Assembly (NCBI GenBank): GCA_012511995.1
Contig: JAAZFA010000201.1
Location: 1-6,659 of the forward strand
From: Thermoproteota archaeon
GTDB taxonomy: Archaea; Thermoproteota; Bathyarchaeia; Bathyarchaeales; Bathycorpusculaceae
Reading direction: 5' to 3'
DNA: 6,659 bases
Below, piece after piece: positions 1 through 5,914 of the stretch. The notes below the pieces were generated by a model that was given only the letters and a program-made list of their open reading frames with translations, was not told the origin of the DNA and did no database searches. Numbering within the stretch: the first letter of the stretch is position 1; each line of letters opens with the position of its first letter. Both the position numbers and the translations under genes were made by a program.

Positions 1-1418
1 CCGATGCAGCTGTTATGCGTTCCGCACTTTCCCTACAAGAAAAAAACTTCCTAACCATACAGGCTGCAACACGTAACATAATTAAACTTACAACTGAAGG
101 CCAATCCTACGCAAAAACCGTTCTGCCAGAGCGAAAACTCATTCAAGCCGTTATTGGATTGGGCGGTACTACAAACTTGGACAAAGCCGCTCGGCAAGCT
201 AACCTAGAGCGGCAGTTTGTACAGATTGCTCAAGGATGGATAATCCGCAAGAAATGGGCAGCCTATGATTCAAAAAACAATACCTTAACTATACTACAAG
301 ACAAGATACCAGTCGAGGGTTGTGACGAAACCTTACTTAAGTATCTCCGAGAAAGAGAACAGATAGCTCTTGATGACCTTAGTAAGGAGTTAAAGGATGC
401 AGCAGAACAACTTAAAAAGCGCAAACTTGTAACTATCGAACTTAAAACTACTCGGGTGCTAAGAATTAACGAAGAGGGAAAAAAAGCTGCAGTCAAAGCT
501 ATGATTGCTACCCCTGAAATATCTAAACTCACACCTGAAATCATAATTACTGGAAAATGGCGACAAACTAAATTCCAAAAATACAATATAGAAGCCCCTG
601 TGGCAAAGACATGGCCAGGTAAAAAACATACATACCTAAGCTTTCTTGACGATGTCCGCTCAAAACTGGTGCAACTAGGCTTTCAGGAAATGATAGGTAC
701 ACAGGTTGAAACCAGTTTCTTCAATTTTGATGCATTAAACGAGCCACAAGATCATCCTGCACGTGAGCCTACAGATGTCTTCTACATAAAAGACCCCAAA
801 TACGGTTCACTGGAAACACACGCCAGAGCTGTTGAACAAGTTAAGCAGACACATGAAAATGGCTGGATCACCGGTTCCCCAGGATGGGGTACCAAGTACA
901 GCCTTGAAGTAGCCCAGAGGCTGATTCTTCGCAGTCAAGGCACCTGCCTAAGCGCTAGAACCTTAGAGAGCGGCAGATATGGTATACCCAGCCGTCACTT
1001 TGCCATCGCTCGCGTTTACCGCCCTGAAATTACTGATCGTACACACCTAAGCGAATTCAACCAAATTGAAGGCATTATAATAGATGAAACACTGACACTA
1101 CGCGATCTTTTAGGAGTTTTGGGCAAATTCGCAATGGAGATCGCAGGTGCAGAGAAGGTTCGTTTCAAACCAGATTATTTCCCATTCACTGAACCCAGCG
1201 TAGAACTCAGCGCTTACAAAGAAGGCTACGGCTGGATTGAATTCGGCGGTTCAGGTATTTTCCGTCCTGAAGTCACTGAACCCTTGGGTGTTAAAGTCCT
1301 TGTTATAGCATGGGGACTGGGCATAGACCGACTTTTTATGATGCATTCAGGAATTAACGACATCAGGATGATTTTTAGCCAAGACCTTGATTGGCTCCGT
1401 AAAAAACAGGTGACTTAA
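1..1418 (+). CDS. pheS: Phenylalanyl-tRNA synthetase alpha subunit, archaeal type (5' partial)
   Basis: Catalytic subunit of cytoplasmic PheRS, which attaches phenylalanine to tRNA-Phe as an alpha2-beta2 tetramer with PheT. Numbering from the ATG at 15, the class II catalytic core runs from about residue 195 to 460: DHPARE at 246-251, motif 2 RVYRPE at 333-338, the Phe-pocket block FPFTEP at 389-394, and motif 3 GLGIDR at 434-439. About 160 N-terminal residues match the winged-helix tRNA-binding region of archaeal/eukaryotic PheS. The frame stays open upstream of the ATG at 15 to the window edge (codons from base 3 read D-A-A-V before M). That text continues the helix seen in this family ahead of the QEKN stretch, and family members run near 500 residues, so the true start is probably outside the window and ATG 15 is internal. 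The gene stops at 1416-1418, one base before pheT. No key residue appears to be missing. Confidence 0.97.
   Translation, partial: DAAVMRSALSLQEKNFLTIQAATRNIIKLTTEGQSYAKTVLPERKLIQAVIGLGGTTNLDKAARQANLERQFVQIAQGWIIRKKWAAYDSKNNTLTILQDKIPVEGCDETLLKYLREREQIALDDLSKELKDAAEQLKKRKLVTIELKTTRVLRINEEGKKAAVKAMIATPEISKLTPEIIITGKWRQTKFQKYNIEAPVAKTWPGKKHTYLSFLDDVRSKLVQLGFQEMIGTQVETSFFNFDALNEPQDHPAREPTDVFYIKDPKYGSLETHARAVEQVKQTHENGWITGSPGWGTKYSLEVAQRLILRSQGTCLSARTLESGRYGIPSRHFAIARVYRPEITDRTHLSEFNQIEGIIIDETLTLRDLLGVLGKFAMEIAGAEKVRFKPDYFPFTEPSVELSAYKEGYGWIEFGGSGIFRPEVTEPLGVKVLVIAWGLGIDRLFMMHSGINDIRMIFSQDLDWLRKKQVT
1408..1413 (+). promoter_or_regulatory. Shine-Dalgarno site of pheT
   Basis: AGGTGA lies inside the last codons of pheS, 6 bases before the pheT ATG at 1420. 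It is complementary to the archaeal 16S rRNA tail. With the one-base gap between stop and start it suggests coupled translation of the two subunits. Confidence 0.8.
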
Positions 1419-1419
1419 G

Positions 1420-3132
1420 ATGCCCACACTCGACATAAAATACACAGAATTACAAAACCTCTTAAAGATCGAATTAAAAAAAGACATTGAAAAACTAGAC
1501 GATATATTAGCTAACGTGAAGGCGGAAGTCAAAGGCTTTGACGAGAAAGAAAATGTAGTTACTGTCGAATTCAAAGATACAAACCGCCCTGACCTCTGGA
1601 GCGTCGAAGGTTTAAGCCGAGCTCTAAGAGGCTATTTGGGACAAGGAAAAGGCATTAAATCATACTCAGTTGAAAAATCCACAGTGAACATTAATGTTGA
1701 TCCCAAAGTTTTTGGTATCCGCCCTTTCATCTGCTGTAGTATCATTAAAAACATCCATCTCTCAGACGACACTATCAAAGGTATTATGCATCTTCAAGGA
1801 AAACTAGACCAGACCAACGGCAGAAACAGACAGAAAACCAGTACCGGCATATACAATCTTGACTTAATCAAGCCACCAATTCTCTATACAGCAGTAAAAC
1901 CATCAGATGTGAGCTTTGTACCATTGGGATTCACCGAAAAAATGCCGCTTGATGAAATATTAGAGTGTCACCCAAAAGGCCAAGAATACGGTTACATCGT
2001 AAAGAAGAATTCCATATACCCAATTCTCATTGACTGTGAAGGTAATGTTCTCTCATTCCCACCCATTATTAACTCTAATGACTTGGGCAAAATCACTGAG
2101 AAATCACGCAACCTCTTGGTAGAAGTTACAGGAACCTTACACAAAACAGTGCTAGATACACTAAACATAGTAACATTAGCATTAATCGACCGCGGAGGGA
2201 AAGCTTACAACGCAGCAATCCACTACCCTACTAACGGTCAATATACAGAAAAAACCGTAATTACACCCAACTTTAACGACAGACGTTTTAACCTTAGCGT
2301 AGGAGAAACTAACAAACTCTTGGGATTGCAACTATCAGCGACAGAGGTTACTGACCTATTGGGTATTGCTGGCTTAGACGTTGAAAAGGCTACTAAGGAT
2401 CATCTGACAGTCTTGGTTCCATGTTACCGCGTTGATATAATGCATCAAGTTGATATCATCGAAGACGTTGCCATCGCATACGGTTACAACAACATCAAAC
2501 CTCTATGGCGCGAACTCCCAACCTCCGGTAAAGCAAGCCCTGACCAACAACTAATCAGCATCGCCCGCGACCTTATGGTGGGTTTAGGCTACCAAGAAAT
2601 TCTCAACACGACACTAACCAACCACGAAACACTCTTCCAAAAAATGAAAACACAACCGACTAAACTAATAGAAGTAACCAACCCAAAAGTGATAACCATG
2701 ACTTGCCTACGAAACCAGCTATTACCTGGCTTGATAGAATTCCTCAGTGCCAACCAATCAGTTGAATTCCCCCAGAAAATCTTTGAACTAGGCAAAGTTA
2801 CCATACCAGACGAAACCAAAGAAACCAGAACCAGAGATGAGAATTGGCTTGCAGCAAGCACCACTCACCCAAGCGCAGACTTTAGTGAAATTAAATCCAC
2901 TTTAGACTCGTTTATGACTAATTTCGGCGTAGAATGGCAAATAAAAGAAACAATGCATCCAAGCTTTCTGGAGGGAAGAGTAGGTAAAATCTTTGTCGAC
3001 GACACAGAAGTAGGCTTGGTCGGTGAAGTACACCCTGCTGTATTGGAAGCATGGAAGCTTGAAAATCCGGCTGCCGCGTTTGAACTACAATTTCAAACTT
3101 TAATTGATACGAAACTCGTGAAGAAACAGTAG
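1420..3132 (+). CDS. pheT: Phenylalanyl-tRNA synthetase beta subunit, archaeal type
   Basis: Non-catalytic partner of PheS in PheRS. It binds tRNA and, through its B3/4 domain, edits mischarged Tyr-tRNA-Phe. At 570 residues it is full length for the short archaeal/eukaryotic form, which lacks the bacterial EMAP-like and FDX-ACB domains. The N-terminal block carries the NRPDLWSVEGL motif near residues 55-65. A B3/4 region follows, very roughly at residues 90-270. The B5 domain covers about 280-365, with the signature Y-R337-x-D339-I-x-H342-x-x-D345-I-I-E348-D349 followed by AYGYNNIKP; these acidic residues bind metal in homologues. The C-terminal third is the catalytic-like class II fold that pairs with PheS. 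The ATG at 1420 is chosen from the AGGTGA six bases upstream and the usual archaeal PheT opening MPT. The stop TAG (3130-3132) abuts the stop of the opposite-strand gene. Confidence 0.97.
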   Translation: MPTLDIKYTELQNLLKIELKKDIEKLDDILANVKAEVKGFDEKENVVTVEFKDTNRPDLWSVEGLSRALRGYLGQGKGIKSYSVEKSTVNINVDPKVFGIRPFICCSIIKNIHLSDDTIKGIMHLQGKLDQTNGRNRQKTSTGIYNLDLIKPPILYTAVKPSDVSFVPLGFTEKMPLDEILECHPKGQEYGYIVKKNSIYPILIDCEGNVLSFPPIINSNDLGKITEKSRNLLVEVTGTLHKTVLDTLNIVTLALIDRGGKAYNAAIHYPTNGQYTEKTVITPNFNDRRFNLSVGETNKLLGLQLSATEVTDLLGIAGLDVEKATKDHLTVLVPCYRVDIMHQVDIIEDVAIAYGYNNIKPLWRELPTSGKASPDQQLISIARDLMVGLGYQEILNTTLTNHETLFQKMKTQPTKLIEVTNPKVITMTCLRNQLLPGLIEFLSANQSVEFPQKIFELGKVTIPDETKETRTRDENWLAASTTHPSADFSEIKSTLDSFMTNFGVEWQIKETMHPSFLEGRVGKIFVDDTEVGLVGEVHPAVLEAWKLENPAAAFELQFQTLIDTKLVKKQ

Positions 3133-3318
3133 CTATACTACATTTGCCAACAGACTCGCTTCTACTTTCTTTATTACTGCCTCATCTAAGCCGATTTCAT
3201 GAAGCATCTTATTTAGTAATCGAGTATCTACGTGTCGACAGTTTGGATCCTTGCAGATATAGACCTCTGTTGAGAATTTGTATGTGTCCGAACGACAACT
3301 TGGACATTTAGAATACAT
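3133..3318 (-). CDS. Small zinc-ribbon protein, function unknown
   Basis: A 61-residue protein from the ATG at 3318. The same frame also offers two TTG codons upstream, starting at 3330 and 3327, which would give up to 65 residues. Numbered from the ATG, it has C5-P-S-C8 then C22-K-D-P-N-C27, a CX2C-X13-CX4C pattern that fits a single zinc ribbon. The CPSC knuckle with aromatic residues between the pairs resembles the nucleic-acid-binding ribbons common in small archaeal proteins. After residue 30 there is a predicted helical tail ending in hydrophobic residues; no membrane segment is seen. No Shine-Dalgarno site precedes either start, so a leaderless or short-leader transcript is possible. 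It is convergent with pheST with no base between the stop codons. I do not recognise the family; a role in transcription or translation would be only a guess. Confidence 0.72.
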   Translation of the reverse strand: MYSKCPSCRSDTYKFSTEVYICKDPNCRHVDTRLLNKMLHEIGLDEAVIKKVEASLLANVV

Positions 3319-3352
3319 AATAATCAACAATAATACTTGGTTAGTTATCGGA

Positions 3353-3529
3353 TTAATTCTTTTTGGAAAACTCCAATGTATAGTTATCCTTTATTTCAGT
3401 TTTTGTTCCTTTGGATGGATCTATGTCTAGTATGGAAACGATTGCTTGATGTGAAAGTTATAAAAAAGCCTCAAATAGACCGCAATACAACTCCGTAGCT
3501 ATGTTATCAAAAGTAGTCGTACTTAACAC
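3353..3529 (-). pseudogene. Possible decayed gene remnant upstream of the zinc-ribbon gene
   Basis: One minus-strand frame reads protein-like text on both sides of a TAA at 3458-3460. Upstream of that TAA is a stretch ending ELYCGLFEAFL. Downstream it reads QAIVSILDIDPSKG then TEIKDNYTLEF, ending at a TAA at 3353-3355. The frame is closed upstream by a TGA at 3536-3538, and the only possible start is a GTG at 3527-3529. The hydrophobic/charged alternation looks like a real protein end rather than random translation. However, about 60 codons with one internal stop can arise by chance in DNA of this composition, so confidence is low. No family is recognised. Confidence 0.28.
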
Positions 3530-3554
3530 AGTTAGTCATCCCAACTGAACAACC

Positions 3555-3573
3555 AGGTGACTTCAATATGTAA
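3555..3573 (+). other. Orphan Shine-Dalgarno followed by ATG-TAA
   Basis: AGGTGA at 3555-3560 is followed after 7 bases by ATG (3568-3570) and immediately by TAA (3571-3573). The ten bases around the site, CAGGTGACTT, are identical to those before pheT (1407-1416). It may be a chance match, the remains of a lost gene start, or a minimal start-stop element. There is no downstream plus-strand gene for it to serve. Confidence 0.25.
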
Positions 3574-3592
3574 AAAAATTTTGTTAAAAAGA
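3572..3592 (-). terminator. T-run terminator of the coiled-coil gene
   Basis: Read on the minus strand, the bases just after the stop codon at 3594-3596 contain a five-T run and then a seven-T run separated by a short AC-containing spacer. Archaeal RNA polymerase stops at such T-runs without needing a hairpin. The position, starting within two bases of the stop, fits termination of the gene at 3594-4844. Confidence 0.5.
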
Positions 3593-3593
3593 A

Positions 3594-4844
3594 TTATGCG
3601 ATCTGTATACTTTTGTCAAGAGCAGCAGCGATATTTTTTTCAACAATACGTTTAAGGTTACTTATTTTGTCGACAGTTTCTTGATACGTGTTTGCTTTGA
3701 CAGATTCGTGAGTTTCCACACTGGTTTTTCGAGCTTTAAGCTGGATAATTTGTTCTTGATACTGTGCAAGGTTACGGTTAACTTCATCAAGCTTAGCGGA
3801 TGATAAGAGGTCATCACGAGTTTGAGCTAATTCTTTAAAACGCTCCTGTTGATTAGCTAGTAAATCGTTTTGAAGGATTTCCTTAGTGGTTTGTTCAGCT
3901 TTTCGTGCTTTATCAGGTTTAAGTTTTAACTTATCTTTAGCTATCAAACTTTCAAGTTTTAGGAGAACCTCTTTTAGGAGTGGATAACCATTCTGCTCTT
4001 GAGCCAATGCCTCGAAGGGATTATCTATATATTGATTTACTTTAGCAAGTTCATCAGGAGTTATGCCGCCGCCTCCACCAGAAATTGCTAGCGCTTGCAT
4101 CTTGATAAATGGTTTTTGTAGATGCCGCAAAGTATTTTTTAGTTCATTGTTTAGGTTTTCGATTTCTATATTAATTAGTTTTAATTTGTTAATTGGACCT
4201 TTATTTTGCAACGCGTAAATTTTTTCTTCTAAATCGGCAATTTCTTGTTCAATGGGAATTCGTTCGTTTTTTATATTGTCTTTATCTTCTTGGATAGTTA
4301 AGAGGTGTTTTTCTATTCCTTGTAAGTCGTTTAACTGTTGTAGTGCTTCTTCGAGTGTTTTAGCTTTAACATATTCTTTGGTGACGTAATCGTTTAGGTA
4401 AGTGTATGTTTGTTTAGCTTTTTCGTAGGTTGCAAGAAATTTTCGCCGATCCATTATGAAGAAAGGTGAGATTCTTGGGAACCAGTTTTTGAGGTCTATT
4501 TCTGTTACTAAGAAAACTCGTTGAATTTCCTGCACATATTTGTTTATGGAGTCATAGGTAACATGTTCTGGAGCGGTCAATTTTTTGAAGCGATCTATAA
4601 AGAGGCGTGCAAGCTTGTTTAATGCTCGAGCACGATTGTAGACTTTCATGTTACGTTTTTCGATTTCTTTTGTGCTGGCATCGAGTAAAGATTTACTGAC
4701 TTCCATTATCGCCTGCACTTGAAGGTTCATATCGTCTCGTAGCTTTTTGGCTTGAGCATTTACAGGGGTTAATACGGCGACCGTTTGACTTTCCAGCCAT
4801 CGTTTAGCATCTAGCGAAGTTGAGAATTGTATTGTTGTTTCCAT
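3594..4844 (-). CDS. Coiled-coil protein with central Gly-rich linker, function unknown
   Basis: A 416-residue soluble protein with no signal peptide, no membrane segment and no cysteine. The first 100 residues are helical and charged. A more structured stretch follows at about 105-145 (LKNWFPRISPFFIMDRRKF, rich in aromatics). Long heptad-like coiled coil spans about 160-250. A sharp break at GGGGG (256-260) leads into ITPDEL and a region with NPFEAL and NGYPLLKEVL. A second helical/coiled-coil stretch runs from about 300 to the end. The ATG at 4844 is preferred over the in-frame TTG at 4847 because GAGG (4852-4855) lies 7 bases before the ATG. Long archaeal coiled-coil proteins of this look are often labelled SbcC- or SMC-like, but no Walker A or B motif is present, so it is not an SMC/Rad50 ATPase. 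It might be a scaffold or DNA-associated partner; that is inference. It is a single-gene unit with a T-run terminator behind it and a repeat-rich leader ahead of it. Confidence 0.88.
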   Translation of the reverse strand: METTIQFSTSLDAKRWLESQTVAVLTPVNAQAKKLRDDMNLQVQAIMEVSKSLLDASTKEIEKRNMKVYNRARALNKLARLFIDRFKKLTAPEHVTYDSINKYVQEIQRVFLVTEIDLKNWFPRISPFFIMDRRKFLATYEKAKQTYTYLNDYVTKEYVKAKTLEEALQQLNDLQGIEKHLLTIQEDKDNIKNERIPIEQEIADLEEKIYALQNKGPINKLKLINIEIENLNNELKNTLRHLQKPFIKMQALAISGGGGGITPDELAKVNQYIDNPFEALAQEQNGYPLLKEVLLKLESLIAKDKLKLKPDKARKAEQTTKEILQNDLLANQQERFKELAQTRDDLLSSAKLDEVNRNLAQYQEQIIQLKARKTSVETHESVKANTYQETVDKISNLKRIVEKNIAAALDKSIQIA

Positions 4845-4851
4845 CAAGACG

Positions 4852-4855
4852 CCTC
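4852..4855 (-). promoter_or_regulatory. Shine-Dalgarno core deciding the start of the coiled-coil gene
   Basis: GAGG on the minus strand lies 7 bases before the ATG at 4844-4842 but only 4 bases before the alternative TTG at 4847-4845. This favours the ATG. Confidence 0.45.
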
Positions 4856-4905
4856 ACTTACTAACTGCTTGTATTAGGGCTTTATGTATTTTCCCAAATT
4901 CTGGA

Positions 4906-4935
4906 CTTAAGCCCCAATTGTGAACCGAGCTTAAG
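4906..4935. repeat. Inverted repeat CTTAAGC ... GCTTAAG
   Basis: Seven-base arms at 4906-4912 and 4929-4935 pair perfectly around a 16-base spacer. Each arm also contains the self-complementary hexamer CTTAAG. It lies about 60-90 bases upstream of the coiled-coil gene's ATG and could be a dimeric regulator site or a leader hairpin. Confidence 0.5.
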
Positions 4936-4947
4936 AAGTGAAATACG

Positions 4948-4966
4948 AGTTTAGCCTATCTAAACT
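4948..4966. repeat. Inverted repeat AGTTTAG-5-CTAAACT
   Basis: Perfect seven-base arms at 4948-4954 and 4960-4966 with a five-base loop. The right arm shares bases 4963-4966 with the next inverted repeat, so the two hairpins cannot form fully at the same time. Confidence 0.55.
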
Positions 4967-4984
4967 ACTTATTTTTAAGTAGTT
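4963..4984. repeat. Nine-base perfect hairpin AACTACTTA-TTTT-TAAGTAGTT
   Basis: Arms at 4963-4971 and 4976-4984 are perfect complements around a four-base loop. On the minus strand the centre reads TTAAAAATA, which resembles an archaeal TATA box about 125-135 bases upstream of the coiled-coil gene. This could therefore be an operator overlapping a promoter, or a hairpin. The ten bases TATTTTTAAG from its centre recur at 5125-5134. Confidence 0.5.
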
Positions 4985-5479
4985 ACCCTTAGTTTACCAT
5001 TGAAAAAGGTTAGTTTATGATTTAAGATAGCTCATTTAGTGCAGCCCTTCTTAGATTATCAAAAGCTAATGAGGTGCTACAAATAGCGCTTAAGCTAAAA
5101 ACGACACGTATAGTTCCATAAACGTATTTTTAAGAGCTAAGATTGCTTACAATTACTTACCGTTAGCGGATGCTATCTTCAAAACGTATAAGCGCTTTAA
5201 CTCGCGCAACATTTTAGTCAGTAAGCGTATTAACGGGCAACCATCGACTTAAGCCGAGTTCTAATCTGCACTGCATATAACAGGCGTTAAAACTTGCAAA
5301 AAGCGCCCATAAGTCTTTACGCCAGTCTAAGTAAAAGCGCTACTACAGCCCATCTTGCTTAGTTTTCCGATATTCTAGTAAATTTCGCTCTACGGCTTAG
5401 CGGTTAAATCGTAACAAACTTCGCAGGTTAGTTCTCTCCATTTTTTTATTTTACACAGCTTCAGTCACCCGACCTTAGC

Positions 5480-5496
5480 GTAAACCGTTTAAAAAG
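5480..5496 (+). promoter_or_regulatory. Possible TATA/BRE promoter of the recombinase module
   Basis: The stretch GTAAACCGTTTAAAAAG contains a TATA-like TTTAAAAA (5488-5495) with A-rich bases ahead of it that could be a BRE. It would start transcription near 5515-5525, leaving a leader of about 80 bases before the ATG at 5603. This is position and composition evidence only. Confidence 0.22.
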
Positions 5497-5592
5497 TTGG
5501 TAAATTTGCAAACCACAAAAAAACTTGCTATCCAAACCAAAAACCGTCCAGTTTTCTGCATTCCAAGAAACTTGAAATATCCAGCGCAAGAA

Positions 5593-5597
5593 GGGAG
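5593..5597 (+). promoter_or_regulatory. Shine-Dalgarno site of the interrupted frame
   Basis: GGGAG lies 5 bases before the ATG at 5603 and includes GGAG, complementary to the 16S tail. It supports the ATG as a genuine start, even though the frame is broken further on. Confidence 0.5.
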
Positions 5598-5602
5598 ACA
5601 AA

Positions 5603-5914
5603 ATGTTTGAGTACCGCCACAAAAACCGAAAATACGTCATCATAGAGGTCGCCGACATATTCTACGCCCAAAACAAAGCCGAAGAAATTCCTGACGAAAC
5701 GCTTCAACCTGACGAGTATAAAGCTTGAGTAAAAGTCGAAGACAGAGCAACCCGCAAAGTAATACGCCGTATCGTACAAAAGACCAAGAAAGAAAACTTT
5801 GTTCTAAAGCGTTTCCTAAACAATCAACAAGCTGACCAGGTAGCCAAAAAGCCTCTATCGCTGGGATTGAACGGCGTGTATCTTCTAATTTTTGTTGACA
5901 GAGGTGCTCGCTAA
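5603..5914 (+). pseudogene. Small gene upstream of the recombinase, interrupted by in-frame TGA
   Basis: From the ATG at 5603 (GGGAG five bases upstream) the frame runs 41 codons to a TGA at 5726-5728, then stays open another 61 codons to the TAA at 5912-5914. The text looks coding on both sides: KYVIIEVADIFYAQNKAEE before the TGA, then a basic segment around RATRKVIRRIVQKTKKENF and a C-terminal hydrophobic stretch GVYLLIFV. The second half has no ATG, GTG or TTG near its beginning (first TTG 5867, GTG 5876), so it is unlikely to be a separate gene. The simplest reading is a 103-codon gene killed by one nonsense change. Alternatives are a sequencing error, a truncated but used 41-residue peptide, or recoding of TGA. 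The end overlaps the recombinase start by one base and contains its ribosome site, so the two formed an operon. The basic middle suggests nucleic-acid binding, but no family is recognised. Confidence 0.6.
5901..5906 (+). promoter_or_regulatory. Shine-Dalgarno site of the recombinase gene
   Basis: GAGGTG lies 7 bases before the ATG at 5914, inside the last codons of the interrupted upstream frame. It is a strong match to the archaeal 16S tail. Together with the TAATG overlap it indicates translational coupling in the intact ancestor, and it fixes the recombinase start. Confidence 0.75.

Larger units (their letters stand above)
4860..5602. other. Long spacer without a convincing gene
   Basis: About 740 bases between the divergent coiled-coil gene and the recombinase module. 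No frame combines a good start, a ribosome site and protein-like text. Two start-less open stretches exist on the plus strand (5026-5117 and 5094-5249), of 31 and 52 codons and partly overlapping in different frames; they could be chance or very old coding remains. I see no tRNA cloverleaf, no CRISPR repeat and no C/D-box pattern. What it does hold is a cluster of inverted repeats near the coiled-coil gene, repeated palindromic hexamers, and an AT-rich possible promoter near its right end. It must contain the promoters of both flanking divergent transcripts. Confidence 0.6.

Noticed and set aside
263..586. Minus-strand open frame inside pheS, and similar ones at 1347-1574 and 2589-2864
   Set aside because: Antisense shadows of clearly conserved pheS and pheT coding sequence.
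3376..3498. 40-codon plus-strand frame starting MYSYPLFQFLFLW
   Set aside because: No ribosome site, hydrophobic shadow composition, and opposite a more protein-like minus-strand frame.
5252..5274. Sequence GAGTTCTAATCTGC resembling a tRNA T-arm, considered as an integration site
   Set aside because: The stem does not pair when the loop is set in the canonical position, and no D-arm, anticodon arm or acceptor stem could be built.
4860..5602. CRISPR array, C/D-box or structured housekeeping RNA in the spacer
   Set aside because: No regularly spaced direct repeats, no paired C and D boxes, and no GC-rich structured core of the kind expected for SRP or RNase P RNA.
5726..5728. TGA as a selenocysteine codon
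   Set aside because: No SECIS-like element recognised nearby, no redox motif around the position, and archaeal selenocysteine is limited to few lineages; a nonsense change is simpler.
5461..5779. Two overlapping minus-strand open frames opposite the start of the recombinase module
   Set aside because: They lie antisense to the interrupted gene, are dominated by F, S, L and Y as expected for shadow frames, and have no ribosome site.
5725..5836. TTG-started frame in another phase overlapping the TGA of the interrupted gene
   Set aside because: No ribosome site, and its serine/glutamine/arginine-rich text looks like an out-of-frame reading of the real frame.
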